From the NCBI RefSeq assembly GCF_003129905.1, contig NZ_QFFM01000005.1, positions 79,802-143,801 of the forward strand: a stretch of DNA of 64,000 nucleotides, in the 5' to 3' direction. Below, piece after piece: positions 1 to 13,254 of this stretch. A program made the translations under genes and the position numbers. The stretch's first letter is position 1, and the number at the start of each line of letters is the position of its first letter. Source of the stretch: Bifidobacterium callitrichidarum (GTDB lineage Bacteria > Actinomycetota > Actinomycetes > Actinomycetales > Bifidobacteriaceae). The notes under the pieces were generated by a model. The model was not told the DNA's origin. It ran no database searches and saw only the letters and a list, made by a program, of their open reading frames with translations.

Positions 1-97
1 TGAAATGGCTCGTGTCGGTAAAATTTTACCGGGCTTCCGGAACGCGGTTACCATGGCATCCATGACTCGAACAAACGTTCTAGGATTGGAGGGTGTC

Positions 98-484
98 ATG
101 GGATTGAAGCGGGTCTTTCGCAGGTGCAAGCATTCCACGCTGGCGGATACGTCGGGTTCGTATACGGTGGTGGCGGCGCGTATCCGCGCGGCCGAGACGA
201 GCCGTTGCCCCGAGTGCGAGGCCGAACGCGCGCTGGGTCATGACGTGCCGCGGTTCGTGCCCTTGTGGGACGAGGAGGGCCGTGCGGTCGAGGCGGACCA
301 TATCCGTCGCCGGGTGTTGCGGCAGGCGTGTGTGCTGGTCGTGCATGCACCGCAGGACGAACTGCCGTTGTATGACCGGCTGATTGAGCGGATCCGTTCG
401 CTTGGTGATGTGGAGTGGTGGCTGGATCATCGGGATGATGCGCTCGTCTATCTTGCACACACGATCCAGCCCGGACTGTACTGA
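98..484 (+). CDS. Hypothetical protein, about 128 aa
   Basis: I do not recognise this protein. I chose the ATG at 98 because GGAGGG lies just upstream (88-93), whereas an in-frame start at position 5 has no visible ribosome binding site. The product is soluble and charged, with one Cys-Pro-Glu-Cys pair near residue 40 that could bind metal or form a redox pair. The C-terminal half (VLRQACVLVVHAPQD onward) alternates hydrophobic and charged residues like a small alpha/beta fold. No membrane segment or signal peptide is visible. It lies upstream of gltB in the same direction, but 360 bases separate them and a promoter-like sequence lies in the gap, so they are probably not co-transcribed. Confidence 0.6.
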   Translation: MGLKRVFRRCKHSTLADTSGSYTVVAARIRAAETSRCPECEAERALGHDVPRFVPLWDEEGRAVEADHIRRRVLRQACVLVVHAPQDELPLYDRLIERIRSLGDVEWWLDHRDDALVYLAHTIQPGLY

Positions 485-848
485 GAGTCCGGGGGAGTGC
501 GGGCCTGTGAGAAGTCGTTGTGGCATATTTCATGTGCGTTGTATGTTGCCGATGCGGCTTTGTATGAAAAATCACACTGCGGGCATATCCGATACGGGTG
601 TGAGGCCGCATCCACCGGTACCTGGGGTCCGACACCCGATAGCGCTGCTCCTACGGACAATGGGCGGTCTGATCCCAGCTGGGAGAGCCCAATCGGAAAA
701 TCGGTTACGATTGGGTATTGACTTTTTCCGCAACTCGGTATATGGACAGCGAAACGTAAAAGACATACCGCGACGCTACGCTGTCAACAGCAACTTAGAG
801 GAAGAGGCACGTTTGTGAGCGCGCCCATAACCAATTGAGGTGATTTCG
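485..848 (+). promoter_or_regulatory. gltB leader with candidate promoter
   Basis: This 364-base gap holds no convincing gene. A sigma-70-like promoter can be read as TTGACT at 718-723 and TATGGA at 741-746 with a 17-base spacer; an alternative -10, TATATG, overlaps it at 739. The implied transcript would carry a leader of about 95 bases before gltB. I recognise no operator or riboswitch. The part from 485 to 700 shows only weak short palindromes. Confidence 0.45.
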
Positions 849-5420
<4,572 letters not shown>

Positions 5421-5421
5421 C

Positions 5422-6960
5422 ATGGGCGACCCGAGAGGATTCCTGAAGGTCCGTACCCGCCGCGAGCTGGCCGAACGCCCCATCGAGGAACGTATCAAGG
5501 ACTGGTTCGACGTGCACGCCGAGTCCGGCCTGCAGCCTTGGACCAAGGAGCAGGCGGCCCGCTGCATGGACTGCGGCACCCCGTTCTGTATGACCGGCTG
5601 CCCGCTGGGCAACGTCATCCCGGAGTTCAACGACCTGGTGCGCCAGGGCAAGTGGGAGGATGCGTACAACCGTCTGTCGCAGACCTCCAACTTCCCGGAG
5701 TTCACCGGCCGCATCTGCCCGGCCCTGTGCGAGCAGGCCTGCGTGCTTGGCATCCACCAGCCGCCGACCATGATCAAGAACGATGAGGTCACCATCATCG
5801 ACCAGGCTTGGGATCTTGGTTACGTCAAGCCCCTGCCGCCGCAGCGTCTGACCGACCAGACCGTGGCCGTGGTGGGTTCCGGCCCTGCCGGCCTCGCCGC
5901 CGCCCAGCAGCTCACGCGCGCCGGCCACACCGTGGTCGTCTACGAGAAGGACGACGCCATCGGCGGTCTCATGCGCTACGGCATCCCGAACTTCAAGCTC
6001 GAGAAGGGCCTGATCGACCGTCGCGTCAAGCAGATGGAGGCCGAAGGCACCCGATTCTACACAAACGTCGAGATCGGCAAGGACATCTCCTGGGACGACC
6101 TGCGTGATCGCTACGACGCCGTCGTGGTGGCCATCGGCTCCCGCGTGCCGCGCGACATGAAGATCCCCGGCCGCGAGCTCGACGGCATCCACTTCGCCCT
6201 CGACTTCCTGCCGGACGCCACCCGTCGCGTCTTCGGCGTCAAGCCTGTCAATGACATCACCGCCAAGGACAAGCACGTCATCGTCATCGGCGGTGGCGAC
6301 ACCGGTTCCGACTGCCTCGGCACCTCCATCCGCCAGGGCGCGAAGGACGTGACCGTGCTGCAGATCATGCCGAAGGAACCCGAGACCCGCCCGGCCAACC
6401 AGCCGTGGCCGACCTTTGCCCGCACCTACCAGAAGACCACATCCATGGCTGAGGGCGGTACCTACCTGTACAACACCGACTCCGTGAACTTCATCGGTTC
6501 CGAGGAGGAGCAGGCCAAGGTCAAGATCGAGAACTCCACCACCGCCGAAGGCTTCGTGGCGGACGAGCACGGTCACGTGACCGGCCTCAAGGTGGTTTCC
6601 GTGGCTCCCGGCGAGAATGGTCCGTTCACCCGTCAGCCCGGCACCGAGCGTGTGCTGCCCGCCGACCTGGTGCTCATCTCCGTGGGCTTCCTGCACCCGG
6701 ACACCACCACGCTGCTCGACCAGCTGCCCGTGGAACTGGACAAGCGCGGCAACATCGCCCGCAATGACAACTTCGCCACCAGCCAGGATGGCGTGTTCGT
6801 GTGCGGCGACGCCGGCCGCGGCCAGAGTCTCGTGGTCTGGGCCATCGCCGAAGGCCGCTCCTGCGCTGCAGCCGTGGACGAGTACCTCTCCAGCGAGAAG
6901 ACCAGCGAGCTGCCCGCCCCGATCAAGGCCAGCGACCGCCCGATGATGCTGCCCCGCTGA
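5422..6960 (+). CDS. gltD: Glutamate synthase small subunit
   Basis: This is the beta subunit of glutamate synthase. It oxidises NADPH through FAD and passes electrons via 4Fe-4S clusters to GltB. The 512-aa product has N-terminal cysteine clusters (CMDCGTPFCMTGCP from about residue 48, then CPALCEQAC), an FAD-binding GSGPAGLAAA loop at about 150, and an NADPH-binding GGGDTGSDC loop at about 288. Near the end, VFVCGDAGRGQSLVVWA is the usual second FAD contact. It starts one base after the gltB stop and is followed by a strong terminator, so gltB-gltD form a two-gene operon. Confidence 0.97.
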   Translation: MGDPRGFLKVRTRRELAERPIEERIKDWFDVHAESGLQPWTKEQAARCMDCGTPFCMTGCPLGNVIPEFNDLVRQGKWEDAYNRLSQTSNFPEFTGRICPALCEQACVLGIHQPPTMIKNDEVTIIDQAWDLGYVKPLPPQRLTDQTVAVVGSGPAGLAAAQQLTRAGHTVVVYEKDDAIGGLMRYGIPNFKLEKGLIDRRVKQMEAEGTRFYTNVEIGKDISWDDLRDRYDAVVVAIGSRVPRDMKIPGRELDGIHFALDFLPDATRRVFGVKPVNDITAKDKHVIVIGGGDTGSDCLGTSIRQGAKDVTVLQIMPKEPETRPANQPWPTFARTYQKTTSMAEGGTYLYNTDSVNFIGSEEEQAKVKIENSTTAEGFVADEHGHVTGLKVVSVAPGENGPFTRQPGTERVLPADLVLISVGFLHPDTTTLLDQLPVELDKRGNIARNDNFATSQDGVFVCGDAGRGQSLVVWAIAEGRSCAAAVDEYLSSEKTSELPAPIKASDRPMMLPR

Positions 6961-6995
6961 TACGGTTCTCCGTTCCGGTTCTGCATCTTCCTGTT

Positions 6996-7030
6996 AGCTC
7001 CCCTTCCTTCCGGAAGGGGAGCTTTTGTTT
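6996..7030 (+). terminator. Rho-independent terminator of gltBD
   Basis: A perfect 12-bp stem (AGCTCCCCTTCC at 6996-7007 with its complement at 7012-7023) closes a TTCC loop and runs into TTTTGTTT. It lies 36 bases after the gltD stop. Confidence 0.9.
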
Positions 7031-7147
7031 AGCCTTGTCAAGATTGACATGCCCTTTATTCTTGGCCTCCTTGTCAGAAGAGCTTGCAGCGAAGCCGACT
7101 GAGGGTAGCCCCCATCGGATTCGTGTCAAATCTTGGTTTAACAGAGC
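7029..7147. repeat. Decayed copy of the MITE-like repeat
   Basis: The left end carries AGATTGACATGCCC and the right end GTGTCAAATCTTGGTTTAACAGAGC. These match, with substitutions, the ends of the intact element at 17332-17555. The interior keeps GAAGCCGACTGAGGGTAG, the shared core. The outer left end is eroded next to the gltD terminator. A partial core-like palindrome (GGCTCTCCTTGTCAGAGGAGC) follows at about 7163-7183. There is no coding sequence in 7031-7416. Confidence 0.6.
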
Positions 7148-7258
7148 TTTTTCAGGCCATCCTCGGCTCTCCTTGTCAGAGGAGCTGCTCGCTGGAAGCG
7201 GTCTAGGGGTAATAGGCGTACGGCCCTCAACCGCAGAAGGGCAGCGTCACCTGAAACC

Positions 7259-7365
7259 GACACTATGTATGCGGCCGGACCATGCAGCCGCATACATAGT
7301 GTCACTTTTGCGTTCCTAACCGTCACTATGTATGCGGGACCTTCGTTCGGCCGCATACATAGTGA
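7259..7365. repeat. Tandem CACTATGTATGCGG hairpins
   Basis: Two consecutive perfect inverted repeats share the arm core CACTATGTATGCGG. The first has 17-bp arms (7259-7275 and 7287-7303). The second has 15-bp arms (7323-7337 and 7351-7365) around a loop containing CCTTCGTTCG. The same core recurs as a 22-bp-armed hairpin at 62516-62572 and as a half site at 8550-8564, so this is a dispersed family. No T run follows on either strand, which argues against simple terminators. The last arm ends about 50 bases before the next gene. Confidence 0.8.
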
Positions 7366-7416
7366 GGTTTTGCATGTGCGCACGGTACTATGGATTCATA
7401 GGAAAGGCGGCACGCA

Positions 7417-8325
7417 ATGAAGCGCACGCGAACAGCCATACTGGCTTCCATCACCGTTCTCGCCGTACTGCTCGGAACCATCGCACTGATGTGGAGCATG
7501 GACCGGATTCCGCTGTTCTCCGCAGCCAACTCCAGCGGCAACCGGTCCGTCCAATCGCAGGAAATCACGCCCGGCGAAGACCAATCCGAAATGAAACGTG
7601 CCGTCCCCGAATCCGCGGTACTGCATGACCCCAAGGAACTCGCCGGCCTCAACGCAGGCGTGGACGACACCTATCCCGGCGACGAATGGTCCTGCAAGGC
7701 GGCAGGCGAGGAAGCCGACTCCCTGCCTGAATGCGCGGACAAGGTAAACCGGACCGAGACAAACAACACCGGCCGCGTGATCCTCGACGTGCCGCAGCGT
7801 GTGCAGGAAACCGGCTATTGGTGCGTGCCGGGCGCCCTGCAGATGGTGCTGGCGTACAAGGGGATAGACGCGAGCCAAACCACGCTGGCCGAACGCATGA
7901 ACACCAAGCCGGTGACCGGCACGGAATACGTGGATCTGGCGCGCGTGGCCAACGCCTACCTGTTCGGTGAGGAGACAGCGACGCCTTCCGGAGCGGGGTA
8001 TCGTGTGCAGACCATCGCCATAGGGGATAGGGACCCGTCCGTCGCGCAGACGTTCGCCGATCGGGTGAAGGCCGATCTCGCCGACGACTATCCGGTGTTC
8101 GCCGCCGTGGACGTCCACGTGCTCTACCCATGGTTCGGCCACGGCAACCATGTGGTGGTCGTCATGGGCTACGACACGGATGAGACCGGAACCATCACGC
8201 AATACCACATCCTCGACCCGTCCTACAACATGCAGGATCCCGTCCATGCGGGCCATAAGGTCGTGGATGCAGCCACCATGATGAGCGCCATCGTGGATAA
8301 CGAGGAACCCGCCTACATATGGTGA
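7417..8325 (+). CDS. Membrane-anchored C39-like cysteine peptidase
   Basis: The product (302 aa) has one N-terminal hydrophobic segment (residues 8-27) after basic residues, so it is probably anchored outside the cell or secreted. After a linker of about 85 residues comes a papain-fold domain of the peptidase_C39_2 type. VPQRVQETGYWCVPGAL contains the likely catalytic cysteine (about 136), GNHVVVVMGYD the histidine (about 245), and HILDPSY the aspartate (about 267). Family members act as extracellular peptidases or leader-cleaving enzymes. No bacteriocin or ABC exporter gene lies nearby, so the substrate is unknown. It stands alone between repeat-rich spacers. Confidence 0.75.
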   Translation: MKRTRTAILASITVLAVLLGTIALMWSMDRIPLFSAANSSGNRSVQSQEITPGEDQSEMKRAVPESAVLHDPKELAGLNAGVDDTYPGDEWSCKAAGEEADSLPECADKVNRTETNNTGRVILDVPQRVQETGYWCVPGALQMVLAYKGIDASQTTLAERMNTKPVTGTEYVDLARVANAYLFGEETATPSGAGYRVQTIAIGDRDPSVAQTFADRVKADLADDYPVFAAVDVHVLYPWFGHGNHVVVVMGYDTDETGTITQYHILDPSYNMQDPVHAGHKVVDAATMMSAIVDNEEPAYIW

Positions 8326-8628
8326 GGCAACCAACCAGTTTGGCTCTGTTAAATCGGAATTAGCATGGTCGATATTCCTAACCTCCCCCATTAGGAAAGC
8401 TAGCTGCGGAGTCACCTGAGGAGAGGAAACCAATCGGATCCATACCAGTCTCGATTGAACGAAGTCTTAGCCTTGCATACGTTTGACCTTCGTCTCGCCC
8501 GATACGACCATCCACCGCGCCACACCGCGTGCGTCTGTATTTCGGGAATCTGCATACATAGTTAACAAACGGCTCCTAAAGTATCTGCCCGTTGTCAAAA
8601 GACGGCACATCTACTTTGGGAGAGGTTC
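8326..8628. other. Spacer with degenerate repeat remnants
   Basis: There is no gene here. GGCTCTGTTAAATCGGAATT at about 8342 resembles the left end of the 17332 MITE, and CCAGTCTCGATTGAACG near 8442 resembles its right end, so this may be an old decayed copy. A half site TGCATACATAGT of the CACTATGTATGCGG family lies at about 8550-8561. A promoter for the following transport gene is expected but I could not place it. Confidence 0.35.
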
Positions 8629-10269
8629 ATGAAGAATCGTCACATCACGACGCTGGTCGCGGCGGGCGCCGCGCTCGTCATGCTGCTCAGCGGTTGCGGA
8701 TCGACCGGCACATCCAACAACGCCGGCAGCACCGCAGGCTCCAACATCATTTCCGTGTACGGCAGCGAGCCGGCACACCCGCTGTTCCCCGGCGCGGTCA
8801 CCGAGGCCGGCGGCGGCAAGGTGGTCGACCAGCTGTTCGCCGGCCTGGTCACCTACGACGCCAAGGGCGGCATCCACAACGAGGTCGCCGACAGCATCAC
8901 TTCCAGCGACAACGCCACCCACTACGTCATCAAGATCAAGAAGGGCTGGAAGTTCACCGACGGCACGCCGGTGACCGCGCACTCCTTCGTGGACGCCTGG
9001 AACTACACGGCCAACAGCGCCAACAAGCAGGGTAGCGCCAGCTTCTTCAGCACCATCGAAGGCTACGACGACCTGCAGAAGTCGGACGTGGACCCGAGCG
9101 CCACGCTCTCCGGCCTCAAGGTCGTGGACGACTACACCATCGATGTGAAGCTGAGCCAGCCCGATTCGGCGTTCCCGGTCAAGGCCGGCAGCCACGCCTA
9201 CATGCCGCTGCCGGAATCCGCGTTCAAGGATCCGAAGAAGTACGGCGAGAACCCGGTGGGCAACGGCCCGTACAAGTTCGTCTCCTGGACGCACAACCGC
9301 AGCATCAAGATGGTCAAGAACCCCGATTACAAGGGCAACCGCGTCGCCAAGAACGACGGCCTTGACTTCATGATCTACACGTCGCCCGATTCCGCCTACG
9401 CCGATCTGCGTGGCGGCAACCTCGACTTCACGCACGCGATCCCCGCCACCGCGTTGAAGACCTTCCAGTCGGACAAGACCATCAAGGCCTACAACCAGCC
9501 CGGTGGTAACACGCTCACCTTCACCATCCCCGAGTGGCTCGACCACTTCGGTCAAAACGAAGAGGGCAACCTGCGTCGCCAGGCCATCTCCATGTCCATC
9601 GACCGCAAGACCATCGCCGAGAAGATCTTCAACAACACCTCCACCCCGGCCGTGGACTTCCTGGCGGCGCCGATCAGCGCCTACTCCAAGAACCTCAAGG
9701 GCAACGAGGTGCTCAAGTACAATCCCACCAAGGCCAAGGAGCTGTGGGCCAAGGCCAACGCTATCTCCCCGTGGAGCGGCGACTTCAAGATCGCCTACAA
9801 CGCCGACGGCAACGCCAAGGGCTGGGTCGAGGCCGTGTGCAATTACGTCAAGAACACGCTCGGCATCAAGGCCGAAGGCGCCCCGATGTCCACCTCCGAC
9901 GAGTTCCTGTCCAACGTGGACTCCGGCAAGATGACCACCGCCTACCGCAGCGGCTGGGGCCCCGACTACCCGTCCGCCGACAACTACCTGGTGCAGCTGT
10001 ACGCCTCCAGCTCCGCCGACGGCAAGGGTGCGAACTCCGGCAACTACAAGAACCCCGAGTTCGACGCGCTCATGGACAAGGCCCTCTCCGCGCCCTCCAC
10101 CGAGGAAGCGGACAAGTACTACCAGCAGGGCGAGGAGATCCTGCTGCAGGACCTGCCGGCCATCCCGCTGTGGAACCAGAACGCCACCGCAGTGAGCACC
10201 ACCAACGTCTCCGGAGTCGAATTCGACTACGGCGGCGGCCCGGTGTTCACCGAACTGACCAAGAAGTGA
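8629..10269 (+). CDS. Oligopeptide ABC transporter substrate-binding lipoprotein
   Basis: This is an SBP_bac_5 (OppA/DppA family) extracellular solute-binding protein of 546 aa. The N-terminus has a lipoprotein signal peptide with lipobox LLSGC, giving a lipid-modified cysteine at about residue 23. Family features include the early VYGSEPAHPLFPG segment, the KKGWKFTDGTPVTAHSFVDAW block, NPVGNGPYKFVSW, and a C-terminal ILLQDLPAIPLWN segment. The start ATG has GGGAGAGG upstream. No permease or ATPase genes are adjacent, so it is an orphan binding protein that must share a transporter encoded elsewhere. A terminator follows. Peptides are the likely ligand, but nickel, heme or sugars are possible in this family. 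Confidence 0.92.
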   Translation: MKNRHITTLVAAGAALVMLLSGCGSTGTSNNAGSTAGSNIISVYGSEPAHPLFPGAVTEAGGGKVVDQLFAGLVTYDAKGGIHNEVADSITSSDNATHYVIKIKKGWKFTDGTPVTAHSFVDAWNYTANSANKQGSASFFSTIEGYDDLQKSDVDPSATLSGLKVVDDYTIDVKLSQPDSAFPVKAGSHAYMPLPESAFKDPKKYGENPVGNGPYKFVSWTHNRSIKMVKNPDYKGNRVAKNDGLDFMIYTSPDSAYADLRGGNLDFTHAIPATALKTFQSDKTIKAYNQPGGNTLTFTIPEWLDHFGQNEEGNLRRQAISMSIDRKTIAEKIFNNTSTPAVDFLAAPISAYSKNLKGNEVLKYNPTKAKELWAKANAISPWSGDFKIAYNADGNAKGWVEAVCNYVKNTLGIKAEGAPMSTSDEFLSNVDSGKMTTAYRSGWGPDYPSADNYLVQLYASSSADGKGANSGNYKNPEFDALMDKALSAPSTEEADKYYQQGEEILLQDLPAIPLWNQNATAVSTTNVSGVEFDYGGGPVFTELTKK

Positions 10270-10391
10270 TGATGCGATATCGGTGATATCGCTGATATCG
10301 CAGCGACGTTCGTTGTGTCTCGTCCGCCGGTGTCGGTCGGATACAGTCCGGTCCGGTACCATGGATGAGGCTTGAGACGAACGTCCGTCGA
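10270..10391. repeat. Triple GATATCG repeat in spacer
   Basis: Directly after the transport gene, GATATCG occurs three times at 9-base spacing (10276, 10285, 10294). No gene is visible in 10270-10588; the rest of the gap holds the terminator described next and the leader of the glycosidase gene. Confidence 0.5.
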
Positions 10392-10425
10392 CGCCCGCCG
10401 GCCATGTGTGACCGGCGGGCGTTTT
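10392..10425 (+). terminator. Rho-independent terminator
   Basis: A perfect 10-bp GC stem (CGCCCGCCGG at 10392-10401 with CCGGCGGGCG at 10412-10421) is followed by TTTT. It lies about 120 bases after the oligopeptide-binding protein gene and probably ends its transcript. Confidence 0.85.
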
Positions 10426-10588
10426 GCCGTGAATCGGCCCGTATGTGAACCGTACGATTCGCATGGATCGCATGATTCGTACGGGTCGACTCGCGTCAGG
10501 CATCGTGGACCACATCGTACTTATCAGGACAATGACGCCCCGGACAGGGGAGTCGAGAACACAGAACAAACAGGAGCACAAACACATC

Positions 10589-12538
10589 ATGGAATTCACC
10601 GCAGCCGGCACCACCGTGCGATTCGATGAGCGGACAGGGCAGTTCGCGTTCCAACGCGACGGCGCCGAGTGGAACACCGTCATCGATGATGGACCCCGCG
10701 GCACCGAGGCCTCCGCCGGCACTGAGACCATCAGCGCCCAGCCACGACTGGAAACCAGGCAAGGCACATTCGCGTTCACGGACGCCGCCGCCATCACGCA
10801 TGAGAACCGCGAAACCGGCACCGGCGTTGGCGTGCGCAGCGTGTACACCGGCTTCGGCCACAGTGCCTACTCGTTCGCCACCTACGTGTGGATCGAACGT
10901 GCCTCCGGCGACGTGCTGTTCGAATGGATCCCACTCAACGAAAGCGGACTGGACGTCACCAAGGTGGTCTGGCCCGCCGAGATGGCGTTCGACCGCGCCG
11001 AAAGCCACGACGTGACCCTCATCACCCATGAGCAGGGTGTGATGATCCCCAACACCTGGCCCACGCCGGTGGCCACCAAGGACATCGCCTTTGAGGGTCG
11101 TTTCGAGACCGCCGGCGGCTACATGCCTTGGTTCGCCCAGCTACGCGCGGACGGCCACGCCTACATCGCCATCTGCGAGACCCCGTGGAACGCCGGCTAC
11201 GGCATCGACCATCCCGCGGACGGCCCTTACACGCACGTCGGCACCTGGTTCGATCCGAGCCTGGGCACGATGGACTACCGCCGCGTGGTGCGTTACCGCT
11301 TCCTCAACCACGCCGACCACAACACCGTCTGCAAGTCCTACCGCTCCTACGTCAACGAGCGCGGCCGTCTGCGCACCCTTGCCGAAAAGGCCGCGCGCAA
11401 CCCCTCCGTGCGTGACCTCATCGGCCGTTCCTGGGTGCACGTGGGCATCAAGACCAAGGTGCAGCCGGATTCCTACTACTACGACAATGACCACCCGGAG
11501 AAGAACGGGTCGCTGGTCACCTTCGCGCAGCGCGTCAAGCAGATGCGCACGTTGCATGAGATGGGTGCCGGTCGTCTGTACATGCATCTGGACGGCTGGG
11601 CGCAGCCCGGATACGACAACGAGCACCCCGACTACCTGCCCGCATGCCAGGAGGCCGGCGGCTGGGAAGGCATGAAGGAGCTGGTCGACACCTGCCACGA
11701 GCAGGGCGACATCTTCGGTACGCACGACCAGTACCGCGACTACTACTTCACCGCGAAGACCTTCGACACGAACAACGCCATCCGTCTGGCGGACGGCACC
11801 ATGCCCGAGCATGCTCGCTGGGCCGGCGGACACCAGACCTACCTGTGCGCCGAACTCGCTCCTGACTACGTGCGCCGCAATTTCGCCGAGATTGCCGCGC
11901 ACGGCATCGAGCTCGACTGCGCGTACCTGGACGTGTTCACCTGCAACGAAGGCGATGAATGCTCCAACCCCGAGCATCGCATGACCCGCCGCGAATGCTA
12001 CGAGCGCCGCGCCGAATGCTTCGAATACCTACTCTCGCACGGTATTCTCTCCTCCTCCGAGGAGGTCTCCGACTGGGCCGTGCCGAGCCTCGTGTTCTGC
12101 CATTACGCGCCCTACGACTTCCAGATGCGTTCCCCGGACGCGCCGCGCCAGGGCGTTCCGGTGCCGCTGTACAACCTCGTCTACCACGACTGCGTCATCG
12201 AACCGTGGATGATGGACCGCGTGGTGGATGGCGACGACTACATGCTATACGCCCTGCTCAACGGCGGCGCCCCGTACCTCATCCGTGACGCCGCGTACAT
12301 CGGCGTGGACGGCGACATGGACGCCGAACAGCGCGCCCGTACCGAAAACGAGATCGAACGCTGCCATGAGGTCGCCGCATTCCATGAGAAGGTGGGCATG
12401 CAGGAACTGGTGCGCCACGAATTCGTCGATGGCGACCCGCTGGTCCAGCGTTCCGTGTTCGCCGGAGGCGCGTCGGTCACCTGCGACTTCCACACGCAGA
12501 CCTACCACATCGACGGTATTGATGGCATCGACGACTGA
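10589..12538 (+). CDS. Probable GH129 alpha-N-acetylgalactosaminidase
   Basis: The 649-aa product, read from the ATG at 10589 (AGGAG at 10572-10576), resembles the bifidobacterial GH129 enzyme NagBb in length and layout: an N-terminal beta-sandwich, then a TIM-barrel. NagBb removes alpha-linked GalNAc from mucin O-glycans (Tn antigen). A candidate nucleophile is Asp448 in AYLDVFTC and a candidate acid/base is Glu491 in SSSEEVSDW. Their 43-residue spacing equals the Asp435-Glu478 spacing I recall for NagBb. MHLDGWAQPGYD near 335 would be a substrate contact. There is no signal peptide, so it should act in the cytoplasm on imported glycans. It is a single-gene unit with no transporter beside it. 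A related DUF5696-type glycosidase is the alternative. Confidence 0.75.
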   Translation: MEFTAAGTTVRFDERTGQFAFQRDGAEWNTVIDDGPRGTEASAGTETISAQPRLETRQGTFAFTDAAAITHENRETGTGVGVRSVYTGFGHSAYSFATYVWIERASGDVLFEWIPLNESGLDVTKVVWPAEMAFDRAESHDVTLITHEQGVMIPNTWPTPVATKDIAFEGRFETAGGYMPWFAQLRADGHAYIAICETPWNAGYGIDHPADGPYTHVGTWFDPSLGTMDYRRVVRYRFLNHADHNTVCKSYRSYVNERGRLRTLAEKAARNPSVRDLIGRSWVHVGIKTKVQPDSYYYDNDHPEKNGSLVTFAQRVKQMRTLHEMGAGRLYMHLDGWAQPGYDNEHPDYLPACQEAGGWEGMKELVDTCHEQGDIFGTHDQYRDYYFTAKTFDTNNAIRLADGTMPEHARWAGGHQTYLCAELAPDYVRRNFAEIAAHGIELDCAYLDVFTCNEGDECSNPEHRMTRRECYERRAECFEYLLSHGILSSSEEVSDWAVPSLVFCHYAPYDFQMRSPDAPRQGVPVPLYNLVYHDCVIEPWMMDRVVDGDDYMLYALLNGGAPYLIRDAAYIGVDGDMDAEQRARTENEIERCHEVAAFHEKVGMQELVRHEFVDGDPLVQRSVFAGGASVTCDFHTQTYHIDGIDGIDD

Positions 12539-12550
12539 GCGTGATTCACC

Positions 12551-12623
12551 GGGGGAGCGCGGCACCCTCGTTCATGCCGCGCATTCCCCGACCATACGCG
12601 CGTGGATATCGTGCGTATGGTCG
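12551..12623. terminator. Two adjacent hairpins after the GH129 gene
   Basis: The first hairpin pairs GCGCGGC (12557-12563) with GCCGCGC (12576-12582) inside an outer GGGG/CCCC pairing, 12 bases past the stop. The second has a perfect 11-bp stem, CGACCATACGC (12589-12599) with GCGTATGGTCG (12613-12623). Neither has a T tail. The first may terminate transcription; the second could be an operator for the next gene. Confidence 0.4.
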
Positions 12624-12677
12624 GCGGCAAGCGAGTAATATAGCCAACAGTGTCATCGTTGAAACAGGAGTAGTGAG

Positions 12678-13142
12678 ATGCCAAATCGTGCAGAACGTCG
12701 TGCCCAGGCCAAGGCCAACCGCAAGGGTATTCCGTCCCAGTATGATTCCACCCGCGGCCGCGGCCGTGCGGGCATGATCGACGAATACCAACTACAGGAG
12801 CGTTCCCGTCGTCTGCAGGACGGCGAGTCCCTGGGCCCGTGGAAGCCGAGCGCCGTGGTGGAGTCCGAGCCGGAGACCGTGCTGAACACCAACCCGGATT
12901 ACACGAATCCGAAGATGTTCAAGGCGCCGCACTCCGTGCGTCAGTGGTTCCGCGTGGGCAGCTGGACGCTCATCGCGCTGGCCATCATCGCGTTCTTCGT
13001 GGTCATGTGGCTGCCGAGCCACCCGATGTGGCTTATCGCCACTGTGTCCGGCGTGTTCATCGTGGGTGTGGTGAGCCTGTTCTTCACCGCTGGCGATTCC
13101 AAGCACAACCCGAACCTGGACCAGAACGGCACCGCCGTCTGA
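12678..13142 (+). CDS. Two-helix membrane protein, conserved hypothetical
   Basis: The 154-aa product starts with a very basic segment (MPNRAERRAQAKANRKG). It then has a charged linker to about residue 88 and two hydrophobic helices (about 94-113 and 118-137), ending in a polar tail. The topology suggests a large cytoplasmic N-terminus and a hairpin in the membrane. AACAGGAG lies just before the ATG. I recognise it only as a conserved actinobacterial type of unknown function. Confidence 0.7.
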   Translation: MPNRAERRAQAKANRKGIPSQYDSTRGRGRAGMIDEYQLQERSRRLQDGESLGPWKPSAVVESEPETVLNTNPDYTNPKMFKAPHSVRQWFRVGSWTLIALAIIAFFVVMWLPSHPMWLIATVSGVFIVGVVSLFFTAGDSKHNPNLDQNGTAV

Positions 13143-13170
13143 TTTCGGTTTGCCGCCGCTGCGATATTGC

Positions 13171-13223
13171 TTGAGGGGTCGGTGATTGCTTTTCTGTTTG
13201 GAAGGCAATCACCGACCCCTCAA
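13171..13223. repeat. Perfect 19-bp inverted repeat
   Basis: TTGAGGGGTCGGTGATTGC (13171-13189) is exactly complementary to 13205-13223, with a 15-base T-rich loop. It lies between two convergent genes (stops at 13142 and 13445). There is no T tail on either side, but the strength and position fit a bidirectional transcription stop. Confidence 0.65.
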
Positions 13224-13254
13224 GCGTTGGGAACGGTTGTTGTGGGCTCCACAC

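Noticed and set aside
8611..10848. Open frame of 745 codons on the minus strand opposite the oligopeptide-binding protein gene
   Set aside because: It crosses a terminator and two real genes, and its translation is repetitive Gly/Val/Leu without any recognisable motif.
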